Assembly: GCA_963764675.1 (NCBI GenBank)
Contig: CAVXTQ010000011.1
Location: forward strand, 248,001 to 312,000
Source of the DNA: Acidiferrum sp963764675
GTDB lineage: Bacteria > Acidobacteriota > Terriglobia > Acidiferrales > UBA7541
DNA: 64,000 nucleotides
Direction: 5' to 3'
Part shown: positions 52,986 to 61,311 of the stretch, one piece after another
How positions within the stretch are numbered: position 1 is the first letter of the stretch
Layout of the letters: the number at the start of each line of letters is the position of its first letter
Notes under the pieces: model-generated
Seen by the model: the letters and a program-made list of their open reading frames with translations, nothing else
Told to the model about the DNA's origin: nothing
Database searches by the model: none
Program-made: the position numbers and the translations under genes

Positions 52986-54548
52986 ATGACAAAACGTCCG
53001 AAACCAATCGTGTTGACCGTGCTGGATGGCTGGGGCTATCGCGCCGAAACCAAGGGCAACGCCATCGCCCTCGCGCGCAAGCCGAACTACGACGAATTGC
53101 TGCGCAAATTTCCGAACACGCTGATTCATACTTCCGGACCGTTCGTCGGACTGCCCGAGGGGCAGATGGGCAACAGCGAAGTGGGCCATATGAACATGGG
53201 CGCTGGCCGCATCGTGCACATGGACATCACGCGCATCGACGTGCTGATCGCCAACAAACAATTGCAAAACGTGCCGCTGTTTCAGCAAGCCATGGAGCGT
53301 GGCCGCACGCGGCAATTGCATCTGATGGGCTTACTCAGCGATGGCGGCGTGCATTCCCACATGCAGCATCTGTTCGCGCTGCTCGAAATGGCGAAGCAGC
53401 AAAAAGTGGAAAAAGTTTTCGTCCATTGCTTTATGGACGGCCGCGACACCCCGCCGCACAGCGGGCGCGACTTCGTGCGTCAGTTGCAGCAGAAGATGCG
53501 CGAACTGCAAGTCGGAGAAATCGCCACCCTGGTCGGCCGCTACTACGCCATGGACCGCGACAATCGCTGGGAGCGCGTGGAACTCGCCTATCGCGCCGTG
53601 GTCCACGGCGCTTCGGAAACGCGCACCGATGATCCGGTCGCGGCGCTCCAGCGCAGCTACGAGCAGGACGTCACCGACGAATTCGTCAAGCCCATCGTGG
53701 TGACCAAAGGCAGCGGACCCTCCGCGACCCCGGTTGGCCTCATCCGCGACGACGATGCCATCATTTTTTTCAATTTCCGCGCCGACCGCGCCCGCCAGAT
53801 GACCTTCGCGCTCGCGGCTCCGGACTTCGACAAGTTCCCCGACGCGAGCCGCCCAAAGAATCTTTTCTACGTGGCGATGACCCAGTACGACAAAAACTGG
53901 CCGTGGCTGAAATACGTCATCGGCCCGGAAAAACTCGAGCACATCCTCGCGCAGGTTTTTGCCGACATTCAGTACAAGAATTTGCGCTGCGCCGAGACCG
54001 AAAAATACGCGCACGTCACCTACTTCTTCAACGGCGGCGTGGAGAAACCCTTCGCCGGCGAAGAACGCATCCTGGTTCCCTCTCCGAAGGTCGCGACCTA
54101 CGATCTAAAGCCCGAAATGTCCGCCGAAGGAATTACCGACACGGTGGTGAAAGCCATCGAAAAAGGCGAGTTCGACGCCATCATCATGAACTACGCCAAT
54201 GCCGACATGGTGGGCCACTCCGGCAAGCTCGAACCCGCAATCAAAGCCGTGGAAGCCGTGGACGCCGGCCTCGCGCGTATCTATCAAGCGCTGAAGCCGC
54301 GCGGCGGCGCCTGGATCATCACCGCCGATCACGGCAATGCGGAAACCATGATCGATCCGGTTACCGGTGGCCCGCACACCTACCACACTACGAACCCAGT
54401 CCCGTTCGTGCTGGTCACCGACGACGATCGCTTGCGCCTTCAGCCCGGCGGTTCCTTGCGCGACATCGCGCCGACCATGCTCGCCGTGCTCGGCCAGCCG
54501 CAGCCTGCCGACATGACCGGGCGCGACTTACGCGTCATTGCAAAGTAG
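52986..54548 (+). CDS. gpmI: 2,3-bisphosphoglycerate-independent phosphoglycerate mutase
   Basis: This 520-residue enzyme interconverts 3- and 2-phosphoglycerate in glycolysis with two Mn2+ ions. The phosphatase-like half opens with LTVLDGWGYRAETKGNAI and has the catalytic serine in PEGQMGNSEVGHMNMGAGR. The middle phosphotransferase domain includes VHCFMDGRDTPPHSG and GRYYAMDRDNRWERV. The C-terminal metal ligands lie in MNYANADMVGHSGKLEPAIK and ITADHGNAETMIDP. It is followed by a small membrane gene and a dehydrogenase gene. Confidence 0.97.
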   Translation: MTKRPKPIVLTVLDGWGYRAETKGNAIALARKPNYDELLRKFPNTLIHTSGPFVGLPEGQMGNSEVGHMNMGAGRIVHMDITRIDVLIANKQLQNVPLFQQAMERGRTRQLHLMGLLSDGGVHSHMQHLFALLEMAKQQKVEKVFVHCFMDGRDTPPHSGRDFVRQLQQKMRELQVGEIATLVGRYYAMDRDNRWERVELAYRAVVHGASETRTDDPVAALQRSYEQDVTDEFVKPIVVTKGSGPSATPVGLIRDDDAIIFFNFRADRARQMTFALAAPDFDKFPDASRPKNLFYVAMTQYDKNWPWLKYVIGPEKLEHILAQVFADIQYKNLRCAETEKYAHVTYFFNGGVEKPFAGEERILVPSPKVATYDLKPEMSAEGITDTVVKAIEKGEFDAIIMNYANADMVGHSGKLEPAIKAVEAVDAGLARIYQALKPRGGAWIITADHGNAETMIDPVTGGPHTYHTTNPVPFVLVTDDDRLRLQPGGSLRDIAPTMLAVLGQPQPADMTGRDLRVIAK

Positions 54549-54568
54549 CCGGCGCGGCTGGAGATGAC

Positions 54569-54790
54569 GTGATACAGCCAAAAATAAACGAACTGCGGCC
54601 GCGGCCCCAGTCGCTCAGCGCCTTCGGCAACATTTCCGTGCCCGGAACAAAAGCCGGTGCGATCGTTTCGATCGGACTTGTCGTCCTCGCGTGGATCGCC
54701 ATTCCCATATCGCGCCCCTTTATCCTCGGAACCGGCGGCCTCGGCCTCATCGTCGGCCTGCTTTTATGGTGGAAACACAGCCACGAATGA
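54569..54790 (+). CDS. 73-residue small membrane protein
   Basis: This short protein starts at GTG 54569, five bases after GGAG. It has a polar N-terminus (MIQPKINELRPRPQSLSAFG) and two hydrophobic segments (AGAIVSIGLVVLAWIAIPIS and ILGTGGLGLIVGLLLWWK). It lies 20 bases after gpmI and overlaps the dehydrogenase gene by ATGA, so it is part of that operon. It is unrecognised. Confidence 0.65.
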   Translation: MIQPKINELRPRPQSLSAFGNISVPGTKAGAIVSIGLVVLAWIAIPISRPFILGTGGLGLIVGLLLWWKHSHE

Positions 54791-55788
54791 ACCGCACAAC
54801 TCCAGCCAAAACGAAACTTCTGATCTGCGTGTGGCATCCCTTCGCGCAGTGGCGGGCGCAGCCCATCATGGCGGAAACGATTCGCCGCCGCTGGCCCGAA
54901 ATGCGCGTCGTCCACCTGCCCGACTACGAGCGCCTGCCCGAAGAATTACCGGACACCGACATTTTCATCGGCTCCTCGCTTCGCCCCGACCAATTTTCCC
55001 ACGCGCGAAAATTGAAGTGGATTCACTCCACGGCAGCCGGCGTCTCCCAGTTGATGTACCCGGAACTACGCAACTCCGGCGTAGTGATGACGAATCCGAG
55101 CGGTATTTTCTCGCCGCCTATGGCCGAACACACCATGGGTCTGATGATCGCGATGGCGCGCAATTTCCCGGATTCCGTCCGCTACCAAGACCAGGCGCAC
55201 TGGGGCCAGCAGGAAATCTCCGACAAAATCTTGACCGAGCTCAACGGCAAACTTCTTCTGATCGTTGGATACGGCTCGATCGGCCGCGAACTCGCCCGCC
55301 GCGCCCGCGCCTTTGACATGCGCGTCTGGGGCGTCACGCGCTCCGGCAACGGCGATGCCACGCACGTCGAGAAACTCTTCGCCGTCACACAGCTCGAATC
55401 TGTTCTTCCCGACGCCGACTACGTCGTCCTCACTGCGCCCGAGACGCACGAAACGAAGCACCTCATCGGCGCCCCTCAAATTGCAAAGATGAAACGCGGC
55501 GCACGCCTGATCAACATGGGACGCGGCTCATTGCTCGACGAAGCCGCATTGGTGCGCGCACTGGAGGTCGGTGTACTCAGCGGCGCGGCACTCGACGTGA
55601 CTGCCATCGAGCCGCTGCCAAGCGACAGCCCGCTCTGGAAAGCGCCCCGTCTGTTTCTCACTCCACACACCAGTGGCGTCAGCGACCGCCTGTGGCAAAA
55701 AGAAACCAAATTGTTGATGGATTTACTCGAAAGATGGTTCGATGGACGCGAACTATTTAACGTCGTCGATTTCACCCGCGGCTACTAA
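54787..55788 (+). CDS. D-isomer-specific 2-hydroxyacid dehydrogenase family protein
   Basis: This 333-residue NAD(P)-dependent oxidoreductase has the N-terminal substrate domain (KLLICVWHPFAQWRAQPIMA), the dinucleotide motif GKLLLIVGYGSIGRELARRA near residue 160, the ATPETHETKHLIG-like segment with the conserved Glu region, RLINMGRGSLLDEAALVRAL with the catalytic Arg neighbourhood, and the C-terminal His in FLTPHTSGVSDRLW. The family reduces 2-keto acids or oxidises D-2-hydroxy acids. The physiological substrate is unknown. Confidence 0.9.
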   Translation: MNRTTPAKTKLLICVWHPFAQWRAQPIMAETIRRRWPEMRVVHLPDYERLPEELPDTDIFIGSSLRPDQFSHARKLKWIHSTAAGVSQLMYPELRNSGVVMTNPSGIFSPPMAEHTMGLMIAMARNFPDSVRYQDQAHWGQQEISDKILTELNGKLLLIVGYGSIGRELARRARAFDMRVWGVTRSGNGDATHVEKLFAVTQLESVLPDADYVVLTAPETHETKHLIGAPQIAKMKRGARLINMGRGSLLDEAALVRALEVGVLSGAALDVTAIEPLPSDSPLWKAPRLFLTPHTSGVSDRLWQKETKLLMDLLERWFDGRELFNVVDFTRGY

Positions 55789-55824
55789 GCAAGCATCTGC
55801 AGCTCAAGTGAAATGCCGGCAACT

Positions 55825-56934
55825 TCAATCGCCGACGCCACCCTTTACCGCCGTATACCCTTCCCGCGCGTACACCACGACCTTCTGCTTCTTGCCCTTT
55901 TGATCCGTCACGGCAAGCGGGCTGCCGTCCGGCTGCACCAATTCTATTTTCACTTTATGAAATTTCCCGTCATTTGCGCCGGTCGTCGGCGTGTACGAAA
56001 TGCTGTACTGATTTCGCAGGAAGGCCACGATGTCGTGAAAGATGCCCGGAATTTCCCCGTCAAATTGCGGGAACCACGCGTAGCCGCCGGTCAGTTGCGA
56101 GAACGTCTTCAACTGATTCTCGCCTTGTAGATAGTTCATGTGCGAGCCCTGCGAGCCGTGCGAGTCCAGAAAGTTGGTATACGGCTTGTCCAGCCCGACG
56201 CAAAAGATCGTCACGTCGCTCTGGCGCAACTGCTTCATAGTCTGGTCCAACGTGTGTTTCGAGAACGTATCCACGCCCGTGGCCAGCAACAAAATGGACT
56301 TCTTTCCCTTGACGTCCTTCATTCTTTCCGACGTGTCCAGCACCGCATCGAACACGTTCGACTCGCTGAAACCCGGGAAATACAAGTGATACAGCCCGTT
56401 GCGCACCTCGTCCTTATTCTGGGTGAAGTCCACCTCCGTGCGCGTCTTCATATCGAAAGTTACCAGCGCGACCCAATCCTTCTGCTTCAGGTTCGGGAAA
56501 AACGCATCCGCCCAATACTTTGCCTGATAGGCGAACCAGTCGTAGTAGCCTCGGCTGCTGAACTCCAGCAACATCACGATTGTGATGGGAGCGTCCGTTG
56601 CCCCGAAATTGGTGATCGTTTGGGGCGCACCTTCATCGACGACGCGGAAATTCTCCTTCTTGAGTCCCGTGAGCAAATCTCCCTTCTGGGTGGTGGCAAT
56701 CACGTCCAGCGTCACCACCGGCACTTCGATCGAGATCGAGGCGCCCGCATCTTGCGGTTTTTGTTGCGGCGCCACGACGGCCGGCTGTTGCGGAGGTGCC
56801 GGCGTTGCGCCTTGTCCCTGGGACCCACCCTGCGGCCCGGCCGGCGCCTGCGCTTGCACCAGTCTGGTGCCCAGCGGCAGCAGCAGCGCAATCCCCAAGA
56901 ATCCGAAAAAGAGCGTCGTAAGAATTGCCTTCAT
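55825..56934 (-). CDS. Exported VWA protein of the acidobacterial VWFA-related type
   Basis: This 369-residue protein has a signal peptide (LFFGFLGIALLLPLGTRLVQ), a long Pro/Gln/Gly-rich linker (residues about 30-65), then a domain beginning VPVVTLDVIATTQKGDLLTG-LKKENFRVVDEG that is typical of the VWFA-related family widespread in Acidobacteriota. The VWA-like core contains DTSERMKDVKGKKSILLLAT in place of a full metal-binding DxSxS motif (VMLLEFSSRGYYDWF is the nearest). The C-terminus reads ISYTPTTGANDGKFHKVKIE. Cell-surface adhesion or protein binding is expected; it is a good lineage marker. Confidence 0.87.
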   Translation of the reverse strand: MKAILTTLFFGFLGIALLLPLGTRLVQAQAPAGPQGGSQGQGATPAPPQQPAVVAPQQKPQDAGASISIEVPVVTLDVIATTQKGDLLTGLKKENFRVVDEGAPQTITNFGATDAPITIVMLLEFSSRGYYDWFAYQAKYWADAFFPNLKQKDWVALVTFDMKTRTEVDFTQNKDEVRNGLYHLYFPGFSESNVFDAVLDTSERMKDVKGKKSILLLATGVDTFSKHTLDQTMKQLRQSDVTIFCVGLDKPYTNFLDSHGSQGSHMNYLQGENQLKTFSQLTGGYAWFPQFDGEIPGIFHDIVAFLRNQYSISYTPTTGANDGKFHKVKIELVQPDGSPLAVTDQKGKKQKVVVYAREGYTAVKGGVGD

Positions 56935-57103
56935 GGTTTATCCCTCAATCCCAAACGGTTGACCTTACGCAACGGCCCTTCATCCCCTGGGTCAGGACCC
57001 TGCACCCTGCATGTTAGTATGAAGCTCATTTGCGGCAAAACGTTTGCTGCAATGCAGTTGGACCCGGCTGGGTCGGCTCATGCCGTAGACGGAGGATGGC
57101 TTG

Positions 57104-58588
57104 GTGAACGGGAACCGCGTAAAGAGTGTGTTGCTGCACGTGACCCTGTGGCTGTTTGCCGCCGCTCTACCGCTCGCCGCTCAGGTCGCGCCGCCGCCCA
57201 CCAATGGCCTTCCCGCCAGCCAATCCCCCCTCGGCGACCTAACATCGCTCGCCAATGACGCCAGGACGTGGCTGCAAGATTTGATCAAGATCAACACCAC
57301 AAACCCTCCCGGTAATGAGCAAGCCGCCGCGAAATACGTTCTTACCGTTCTGCAGAAGGAAGGAATTACCGGCGAAGAGCTGCCGCTCGCGCCAGGCCGC
57401 AGCGCCGTCGTAGCGCGGCTGCGCAGCTCTGCGGTGGCCGACCCATCACGCGCTTTGCTGCTGGTCGCGCATCTGGACGTTGTCGGGGTGGACCGTGCGA
57501 AGTGGACGGTCGATCCCTTCGCCGCGACCATTAAAGATGGCTACCTCTACGGCCGCGGCGCTATCGACGATAAGGCCATGCTGGCTATAAACCTGGCTAC
57601 GTTTATCGCTCTGAAACGCGCCAATGCCCGACTGAATCGCGACGTCATCTTTCTCGCTACCGATGACGAAGAGGGCGGCGGAGAAGTCAGCATCAAGACG
57701 CTGATTGCCAAATATTGGGACAAATTCGCCGCCGGCTTCGCCATCAACGAGGGTGGCAACATCGTCGTGAAAGACGGCAAGGTGCAGTACGTCGCGGTAC
57801 AGGCTAGCGAGAAGGTCGCCGTGAACGTCGCCGTGGTGGCGCGCGGGGCGTCCGGCCACGCTTCGATGCCTACCAAAGACAACCCCGTGATCCACGTAGC
57901 CGCGGCGGTCGCGAAGATTGGTGGCTACACCGCGCCAGTGCATTTGACCGCCATCGTGCGCCGCTATTTCGAGGGGTTGACCCCTGTCGTAGACGACGAG
58001 CTTGCCAAGTGGATGCGCTCGCTGGACACTTCCGACCGCGGCGAACACGCCCAGCGCGTGGTTTCCGACGCCGATCCCCAGTGGAACTCCATGTTGCGAG
58101 ACACCATCGCTCCAACGATGCTCATCGCGGGCGTTCGCCAGAACGTGATTCCGGCCGAAGCTCGAGCCAACTTGAATATCCGCTTGCTGCCCGGAGACAC
58201 CATCGACGCGCTGCTTGGCGAACTCAACAAGCTCGTGAACGACCCACAAGTGCATCTGGAAGTGCAGCCGGACGCGGGCCTCGCGGCGCCCCCGTCGTCG
58301 CTGGAATCGGATTTCTACGCGGCCATCGTGAAAGTGGCCGCCCAGGAATTCGGCGGCGCCCCGGTCTTGCCGTATCAGTCGCCGTGGGCAACCGATTCCT
58401 CGCAGTTGCGCCTGCACAACGTACAAGCCTACGGTTTGTGGCCCTTCCCTCTTACCCCAGAAGATTTAAAGCGCATGCACGGCGAGGATGAACGCATCCC
58501 GCTCGCTTCGTTCGCAAAGGGCGTTGACGTCGAAGCGCGCATCGTCGCCGAGTTTGCCGTCGCCAAGCAGGAAGCCCGCCAACGGTAA
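57104..58588 (+). CDS. Exported M20-family metallopeptidase
   Basis: This 494-residue di-zinc peptidase starts at GTG 57104, seven bases after GGAGGA (57091-57096), giving a signal peptide (VLLHVTLWLFAAALPLAAQ). Metal ligands are visible in LLVAHLDVVGVDRAKW (His and Asp), YGRGAIDDKAMLAI (bridging Asp) and ATDDEEGGGEVSI (catalytic Glu). A lid domain covers about residues 225-345. The family (ArgE/DapE/CPG2) releases amino acids from peptides or acyl-amino acids. Together with the M28 and S9 enzymes it gives the window a strong extracytoplasmic peptide-degrading theme. Confidence 0.9.
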   Translation: MNGNRVKSVLLHVTLWLFAAALPLAAQVAPPPTNGLPASQSPLGDLTSLANDARTWLQDLIKINTTNPPGNEQAAAKYVLTVLQKEGITGEELPLAPGRSAVVARLRSSAVADPSRALLLVAHLDVVGVDRAKWTVDPFAATIKDGYLYGRGAIDDKAMLAINLATFIALKRANARLNRDVIFLATDDEEGGGEVSIKTLIAKYWDKFAAGFAINEGGNIVVKDGKVQYVAVQASEKVAVNVAVVARGASGHASMPTKDNPVIHVAAAVAKIGGYTAPVHLTAIVRRYFEGLTPVVDDELAKWMRSLDTSDRGEHAQRVVSDADPQWNSMLRDTIAPTMLIAGVRQNVIPAEARANLNIRLLPGDTIDALLGELNKLVNDPQVHLEVQPDAGLAAPPSSLESDFYAAIVKVAAQEFGGAPVLPYQSPWATDSSQLRLHNVQAYGLWPFPLTPEDLKRMHGEDERIPLASFAKGVDVEARIVAEFAVAKQEARQR

Positions 58589-58615
58589 GTGGCGTGCGAC
58601 GCGTCTGTCATCTAA

Positions 58616-58636
58616 GCCTATCCGACAAGGATAGGC
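58616..58636. terminator. Hairpin after the M20 peptidase gene
   Basis: Perfect eight-base arms GCCTATCC (58616-58623) and GGATAGGC (58629-58636) enclose a five-base loop, 27 bases after the stop of the peptidase gene. No T run follows, so a Rho-independent terminator is only possible; it may be one more of the dispersed palindromes. Confidence 0.4.
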
Positions 58637-58797
58637 GATCGAAGATTCCGGCTCCTGCCGGGAAAGATCTCAACGCACGCACCGCCACCCACAGTCGAAA
58701 AAATCCCACACAGCAAACAATCACAACGGTTCTTCTCGCACACCCCCAAATTTTTCTTCCACGTAACAATTCTTCAATCGCGTAAACTCAAAACGTC

Positions 58798-60222
58798 ATG
58801 GCCTTTCGTCACTCGAAAATCGTTTGCACCATCGGACCCGCTAGCCGTTCTCCGCGCATCATCGAGCGTCTGTTGCACGCCGGCATGGACGTTGCGCGCT
58901 TGAATTTCTCGCACAGTTCGCACGCCGACCACGCTCAGAGCATCGCTCTTCTCCGCGCTGCGGCCATCAAACAGGAAAAACCCATCGCCATCCTCGCCGA
59001 TCTGCAAGGCCCGAAGATCCGCACCGGCGCCCTCGCCGGCGGTTCGCCCGTGCTCTTGCGCTCCGGGCAGCGTTTCGTGATCACCACCGCTCGGGTCCTG
59101 GGCGATACCACCCGCGTGAGCACCATTTTTCGCCCTCTGCCTCGCGAAGTGCATCGCGGCGACCGCATCCTTCTTTCCGATGGCCTGATTGAATTGCGCG
59201 TCGAGCAGGTTCGCGGGCAGGAAGTCATCTGCGAAGTCGTCAACGGCGGCGCCCTCGGCGAGCACAAAGGCATCAACTTGCCCGGCATCCAGCTCCGCGT
59301 TCCGGCGCTAACGCAAAAAGATCGCGCGGACTTGGCCTTCGCGCTCAAGCATGGCGCCAACTACATCGCCGTCAGCTTCGTGCGGCGTCCCGAAGACGTC
59401 GTGCTGGCGAAAACTTTGATTCGTCGCGCCGGCAAAGACACTCCGGTAATCGCCAAGCTCGAAAAACCCGAAGCCATCGAGAATCTAGACGGCATTTTGC
59501 GCGTAGCTGACGGCGTCATGGTGGCCCGCGGCGACCTCGGCGTGGAAATGAATCCCGAGCGCGTGCCGGTGGTGCAGAAGATGATCATCGCCCGGGCCAG
59601 ACAAGCCCGCCGGCCGGTGATCACCGCCACCCAAATGCTCGAGTCCATGACCGAGAACCCGCGCCCGACGCGCGCGGAAGCCTCCGACGTCGCCAACGCA
59701 ATCTTCGATGGCTCCGATGCCGTTATGCTTTCCGCGGAAACTGCCTCGGGGAAATATCCGGTGGAGGCTGTCAGCATGATGGCCCGCATCATTGAAGATG
59801 CCGAGGCCAGCATTACGGAATTTCCGCGCCCCGCGCCCCAAGAAAAGTTGAAGGTGGCGGAAACCGTCGCCGAACTGGTTTGCCACGCCTCGCGCGAGCT
59901 GCACATGAAGCTCATCGCCGTGTTTACCCACAGCGGTTTCACCGCTCGCTTGGTGTCGCGCTATCGTCCACTCGTACCCATCGTTGCGTTCGCTCCAGAA
60001 GCCGACACGCGTCGCCGCATGGCGCTCATCTGGGGCGTTTTGCCGCGCTCCATTCCCGACGTGCGCAAAGTCGACGGCCTGGCAGCGGTCGCCGAAAAGC
60101 GCCTGCTGGAAGAACGCCTGGTCCGCCAAGGCGACGTGATCGGAATCGTAGCCGGCACGCCGATGGGCATTCGCGGCACCACCAACTTCATGAAGTTTCA
60201 CGTCATCGGCGGGCAAACATGA
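58798..60222 (+). CDS. pyk: Pyruvate kinase
   Basis: This 474-residue enzyme makes pyruvate and ATP from phosphoenolpyruvate. The signatures are SKIVCTIGPASRSPRIIERL, MDVARLNFSHSSHADH, ILADLQGPKIRTGALAGG, the active-site lysine block VIAKLEKPEAIENLDGIL, the metal-site MVARGDLGVEMNPERVPVVQ, ATQMLESMTENPRPTRAEAS and AIFDGSDAVMLSAETASGKY. A C-terminal allosteric domain follows (HSGFTARLVSRYRPLVPIVA). No phosphohistidine PEP-utiliser extension is present. The preceding 209 bases are A-rich just before the start and should hold the promoter. Confidence 0.97.
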   Translation: MAFRHSKIVCTIGPASRSPRIIERLLHAGMDVARLNFSHSSHADHAQSIALLRAAAIKQEKPIAILADLQGPKIRTGALAGGSPVLLRSGQRFVITTARVLGDTTRVSTIFRPLPREVHRGDRILLSDGLIELRVEQVRGQEVICEVVNGGALGEHKGINLPGIQLRVPALTQKDRADLAFALKHGANYIAVSFVRRPEDVVLAKTLIRRAGKDTPVIAKLEKPEAIENLDGILRVADGVMVARGDLGVEMNPERVPVVQKMIIARARQARRPVITATQMLESMTENPRPTRAEASDVANAIFDGSDAVMLSAETASGKYPVEAVSMMARIIEDAEASITEFPRPAPQEKLKVAETVAELVCHASRELHMKLIAVFTHSGFTARLVSRYRPLVPIVAFAPEADTRRRMALIWGVLPRSIPDVRKVDGLAAVAEKRLLEERLVRQGDVIGIVAGTPMGIRGTTNFMKFHVIGGQT

Positions 60223-60305
60223 TGACTGCGCCGGCACACGCGGCTTTGCGCCCCAGCTAGGCAATCAATTCTGATTTAATGGATTTGGATCGGTTCAGAG
60301 CAGTT

Positions 60306-61094
60306 CTAGTTGACCCAGCGGTCCGGCCGCGAAGGCGGCTCATCCTTCTGCTTATTCATGTACACCTGGAATCGTTTCCGGTTTCGCTCGTATTTCCAAT
60401 CCGTGACGCTGTTCCGCACGCTGTATAGGAACGACCCGCGCCGAAGATAAAGGTAGGCAACCAGCATTCCGCCCAGGTGACAAACATGCGCCACGTTGTC
60501 CCCGCCGGTGCCCAGCGTTCCAAAGAATTCAATCGCCGCCATCACCGCGACGTACGGCCGCATCGGAATCGTCACCGGCAGGGGAATCAGCCAGATGCGG
60601 CGGTCCGGAAACAACACCGCGTTGGCCATCAGTATCCCGAAGATCGCTCCCGATGCCCCGATGGTCGGCACCAGCGATGGCTCTTTGCCGAAGAAAACCG
60701 GAATCGTCTTCACGAGCACTTCGATCAAACCGGCTCCGACGCCACACAGCACAAAGAAGTTCAGGAACTTACGTTTTCCCCAGATCAGCTCCAGTTCGCG
60801 GCCGAACATCCACAACATCAGCATGTTGATCAGCAGGTGAAACAGCCCGCCGTGCAGGAAAATGTAAGTAAAAGGCGTCCAGATCCGAGGGGGAAGTAGA
60901 TGGGTGATCGCCGCGGGAATCAGCGCAAACCATTTCAGAATCCAGGTATAGGGCCCCTGCACGCCACCCAGCACCAGCGCCAAAGTCTGCACGACAAATA
61001 CGCCCGTGCACACCAGTACGATCAGCTTCACGCCCGGAGTGATGAATCCGCGCCAGTCGAAATTGTATCGGCGGCCGCCGAACGACACGCTCAT
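60306..61094 (-). CDS. Rhomboid-family intramembrane serine protease
   Basis: This 262-residue membrane protein has six or seven helices. The rhomboid motifs are HGGLFHLLINMLMLWMFGRE on helix 2, the catalytic serine in VPTIGASGAIFGILMA, and the catalytic His in VAHVCHLGGMLVAYLYLR. The first helix follows a short cytoplasmic stretch (RRYNFDWRGFITPGVKLI). A basic C-terminal tail is cytoplasmic. It is convergent with pyruvate kinase and divergent from the FG-GAP gene. Confidence 0.92.
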   Translation of the reverse strand: MSVSFGGRRYNFDWRGFITPGVKLIVLVCTGVFVVQTLALVLGGVQGPYTWILKWFALIPAAITHLLPPRIWTPFTYIFLHGGLFHLLINMLMLWMFGRELELIWGKRKFLNFFVLCGVGAGLIEVLVKTIPVFFGKEPSLVPTIGASGAIFGILMANAVLFPDRRIWLIPLPVTIPMRPYVAVMAAIEFFGTLGTGGDNVAHVCHLGGMLVAYLYLRRGSFLYSVRNSVTDWKYERNRKRFQVYMNKQKDEPPSRPDRWVN

Positions 61095-61311
61095 ACAGCC
61101 AGTGTACGGCGACGCAAAAGGGGAGTCAAAGCGTACAAAATTTCGTGGTGCGAGGGCTCCCGGCTCTCATGTGCTTGCAGTCACTGATATTGCGTTAATA
61201 GATTGATCAGCTTACAGTTATAGGCCGAGTGTGGTCCTTCCAGGTCGCGAACTGAGGTCGAACAGCAGGTTCGTGGCACCCCGCAGATGCCGCCAGCCAT
61301 GGGAGCAGACA

